Notes under the pieces: model-generated
What the model was told of the DNA's origin: nothing
Databases searched by the model: none
Seen by the model: the letters and a program-made list of their open reading frames with translations, nothing else
In this document: positions 6,137 through 7,879 of the stretch, one piece after another
How the letters are laid out: each line of letters begins with the position of its first letter
Numbering within the stretch: position 1 is the first letter of the stretch
Origin: Pedosphaera sp.
GTDB lineage: Bacteria > Verrucomicrobiota > Verrucomicrobiae > Limisphaerales > Pedosphaeraceae
DNA length: 7,879 nt
Direction: 5' to 3'
Assembly: GCA_028293265.1 (NCBI GenBank)
Contig: JAQGPB010000493.1
Coordinates: 1-7,879, forward strand
Position numbers and translations under genes: made by a program

Positions 6137-6430
6137 TGCACATCAAATAATTGCGTCCAAAGGGTAGTTCCGGCTGCGTGGAATCTCAAAGGGGGTGAAG
6201 ACCCGAAATCAAATCAGAAGCGCACCCTACCGTAGGAAGGGAATGTCCCCCCTCCCTCTGGCATGGAAATAATGGCATAAATTTTGTCCAAATCCGCTTC
6301 GTTGTTTTATGCTTATAATATGAAAAAGTGTGTTTAATTTCTGGACATTCTGTCTCATTTTGCGGCAGTATTTCGCCTGCTACGGGCTTTTTGCGGCAAA
6401 TTTATTCTATTACGCAGATGTGTAAGTGAC
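6137..6430. promoter_or_regulatory. Divergent promoter region
   Basis: This 294-bp gap lies between the starts of the sugar phosphotransferase (minus) and the protease (plus), so it must carry promoters for both. It is clearly AT-richer from about 6260 on. Candidate plus-strand elements are TTGTCC at 6284-6289 with TATGCT at 6308-6313 (18-nt spacing), a perfect TATAAT at 6314-6319 without a good -35, and a sigma-54-like match at 6273-6287 (TGGCATAAATTTTGT), with GG and the downstream G correctly spaced but T in place of the -12 C. No convincing minus-strand promoter was seen. Assignments are tentative. Confidence 0.45.
6358..6398 (+). repeat. Pair of TTTTGCGGCA direct repeats upstream of the protease
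   Basis: The 10-mer TTTTGCGGCA occurs at 6358-6367 and again at 6389-6398, 31 bp apart (about three helical turns). AT-rich sequence follows each copy. The second copy ends 32 bp before the protease ATG. Such same-face direct repeats could bind a regulator, but nothing identifies one. Confidence 0.4.
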
Positions 6431-7270
6431 ATGAATGGTAAAGCCATAATTCTGGCCGGGTTGATGATGCCGGGGCTTGCTCTCGCCCAAGCCTTGAAGC
6501 CGGAGGACATCTACCAAAGAATTCTGCCTTCGGTGATGACGTTGCAGGTGGAGAATGCCCAGGGCGAGAAATATGTCGGCACCGCATTTTTCGCGCTCGG
6601 CGAAGGCATTGCCGTGACTTCCTGGCATGTCATCAGTGATGCCACGAAGGTTTCCGCGAAGCTTTCCGACAACCGCGTCCTCGATGTCAGCGGTCTGGTG
6701 GACAAGGATGAAAAGCATGATCTGGCGCTGATTCGCGTCACTCCCATTGGGGGGCCGCGCGTCCTGCTTTGCACGGCGAATCCCGCCGTTGGTTCGCGCG
6801 CCTATGCCATCGGCGCGCCGAAAGGGTTTGAATTCAGCATCACCGACGGTCTCATCAGCCAGATTCAAAACGTGGACGGATATAATCAGTTCCAGGTTTC
6901 CTGCCCCATTTCGGGAGGGAACAGCGGCGGGCCCGTGGTCAACGAGCGGGGCGAAGTGGTGGGAGTCACTTCGTGGACCAAGCGGGACGCGCAAAATCTC
7001 AGCTTCGCTGTTCCCGCCAGTTTGTTGGCCGGATTGAATCCCAGCCTGCCCGCAGTGCCGTGGAGTGTGGTCGCGAAATCATCGGGTGTCTCGTTTCCCA
7101 GTCATGAGGAAATTACTGACCCGGTCCGAACCGGCAGGGCGAACACGAGCGTTGGGGACTTGAAACAAGCCTTCAAAAATTCAGCCGGAAAGGAAGTCAC
7201 CGTGGTCATTCTTCAGGGCGGCGAGGAGAAGAAGTTCAATCTCGTGGTCCCGAAAAACTTCGTCCGGTAA
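6431..7270 (+). CDS. Exported HtrA/Deg-like trypsin-type serine protease
   Basis: Predicted 279-residue secreted protein. Residues 1-20 form a Sec-type signal peptide (K4, hydrophobic core, A-L-A-Q-A cleavage region). The mature part is a chymotrypsin-fold S1C protease with a complete triad: H66 in T-S-W-H-V-I, D97 in H-D-L-A-L-I, and S165 in S-G-G-N-S-G-G-P. HtrA family members degrade or guard misfolded proteins in the periplasm. The protease domain ends around 200. Residues about 238-274 (V-G-D-L-K-Q-A-F...V-T-V-V-I-L-Q-G-G-E-E-K-K-F) resemble only the C-terminal half of a PDZ domain; the front half with its peptide-binding loop is not recognisable. Typical HtrA proteins are 350-500 residues, so this is a short form. 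No clear Shine-Dalgarno precedes the ATG. A link to the polysaccharide genes is not shown beyond the shared promoter region. Confidence 0.88.
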   Translation: MNGKAIILAGLMMPGLALAQALKPEDIYQRILPSVMTLQVENAQGEKYVGTAFFALGEGIAVTSWHVISDATKVSAKLSDNRVLDVSGLVDKDEKHDLALIRVTPIGGPRVLLCTANPAVGSRAYAIGAPKGFEFSITDGLISQIQNVDGYNQFQVSCPISGGNSGGPVVNERGEVVGVTSWTKRDAQNLSFAVPASLLAGLNPSLPAVPWSVVAKSSGVSFPSHEEITDPVRTGRANTSVGDLKQAFKNSAGKEVTVVILQGGEEKKFNLVVPKNFVR

Positions 7271-7277
7271 TCCTGCG

Positions 7278-7879
7278 TTATTTCAGTTGAAGCTGTTCGT
7301 GGACGTTGGCCGCACCTACGACACCGGCCACGATGGCGACAATTTTTTCTCGTTGCTTCTCGTTCTTCACCTTTCCATTCAGGGTGACCTGGCCGCTGGA
7401 GGCCTTTATCTGAACGTGATTGAAGGTAAGGGCGTTGTCCACATTGTCCCGCATCATCGCCGTCAGGATTTCCTGCTGAAGCTCACGATCGCCTTTGATT
7501 GGCGCTGCGTTTGCGGCGGGAACCGCACCGGTCTGAACTTGGGCACGAACATTTTCACGGGTCGGATCCTGGGCGGTGCTCACGCCAGCGGCAGTGTCAA
7601 AATCCGCCTGCTGGCCGAAATTGCGATACACGGCGAGGCCCCAATTGGAGTCGGCCATGTTCGACCAGAAGAATCCGTCGCTGCGCGCGAGCGAAGCGAT
7701 CTTTGCCTTGTCCACGTCAAGTACAAGTCCAGCCCGGTCGGTGGCATTCTGAAACGCGCCTGGGGGCACCGCATACAAATCCGATCCGGAGCCCGCGAAG
7801 GACACCACCGCATACACCACGCGCGCCGTCGGCAAATCAATCATCCAATTTACCACCTGGCCCAAGGGTTCGCCGGCCT
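7278..7879 (-). CDS. PRC-barrel / BON domain protein, 5' end beyond window
   Basis: The reading frame is open to the right edge, so the N-terminus is missing. The visible part ends with TAA at 7278, 7 nt from the convergent protease stop. A TTG at 7865 is a possible start, but the codons before it read A-G-E-P-L-G-Q-V-V-N-W, which looks like the interior of a PRC-barrel domain. The first ~50 visible residues (G-Q-V-V-N-W-M-I-D...V-Y-A-V-V-S-F...L-Y-A-V-P-P) fit a PRC-barrel. After an Ala/Gln-rich linker, the last ~70 residues (D-R-E-L-Q-Q-E-I-L...S-G-Q-V-T-L-N-G-K-V...V-V-G-A-A-N-V-H) fit a BON domain. BON domains are generally associated with envelope or phospholipid binding and osmotic-shock proteins. 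The exact role is unknown. Confidence 0.8.
   Translation of the reverse strand, partial: AGEPLGQVVNWMIDLPTARVVYAVVSFAGSGSDLYAVPPGAFQNATDRAGLVLDVDKAKIASLARSDGFFWSNMADSNWGLAVYRNFGQQADFDTAAGVSTAQDPTRENVRAQVQTGAVPAANAAPIKGDRELQQEILTAMMRDNVDNALTFNHVQIKASSGQVTLNGKVKNEKQREKIVAIVAGVVGAANVHEQLQLK

Noticed and set aside
6410..6994. Minus-strand open frame of 194 codons opposite the protease
   Set aside because: It lies over the catalytic domain of a clear protease and shows no recognisable domain of its own.
1..7879. CRISPR arrays, tRNA or rRNA genes, transposases or integrases
   Set aside because: No regularly spaced repeats, cloverleaf-like sequence, rRNA signature or recombinase motifs were seen on either strand.

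Overview
This GC-rich window (about 55-60% G+C by eye) looks like part of an exopolysaccharide/O-antigen type locus from an environmental Gram-negative bacterium. Gene style, weak Shine-Dalgarno use and the dispersed GC-rich palindromic repeats suggest Verrucomicrobiota (Pedosphaera/Limisphaerales-like). That placement is inference; no rRNA or marker gene is present.

Layout: bases 1-262 hold no convincing gene but contain copy 1 of a ~100-bp dispersed repeat. A plus-strand operon follows: an O-antigen ligase/polymerase-like membrane protein (263-1753), a GT-B family 4 glycosyltransferase (1757-3181) and a polysaccharide-deacetylase-like protein (3156-3983), nearly abutting or overlapping. A 241-bp convergent spacer (3984-4224) holds GC-rich inverted repeats. 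A minus-strand operon (6136 down to 4225) encodes an undecaprenyl-phosphate sugar phosphotransferase, a left-handed beta-helix protein with a degenerate nucleotidyltransferase-like N-terminus, and a small STAS protein, with 2-nt and overlapping ATGA junctions. An AT-richer divergent region (6137-6430) separates it from an exported HtrA-like serine protease (6431-7270). Convergent to that, 7 nt away, is a PRC-barrel/BON protein that runs off the right edge.

Working model: the sugar phosphotransferase loads the first sugar onto the lipid carrier, the glycosyltransferase extends the unit, the Wzy/WaaL-like protein polymerises or ligates it, and the deacetylase-like protein may trim the product. 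The beta-helix protein may supply or modify precursors, and the STAS protein may be a phospho-switch. The flippase, export genes and STAS kinase/phosphatase are not in this window.

The most striking observation is that a dispersed palindromic repeat sits in frame inside the glycosyltransferase gene (about codons 240-277), between the two Rossmann domains, without breaking the ORF. A second copy, exactly 2400 bp upstream and about 83% identical, lies in front of the polymerase gene. This resembles the protein-invading palindromic elements described in Rickettsia. No complete new defence or mobile system was seen.
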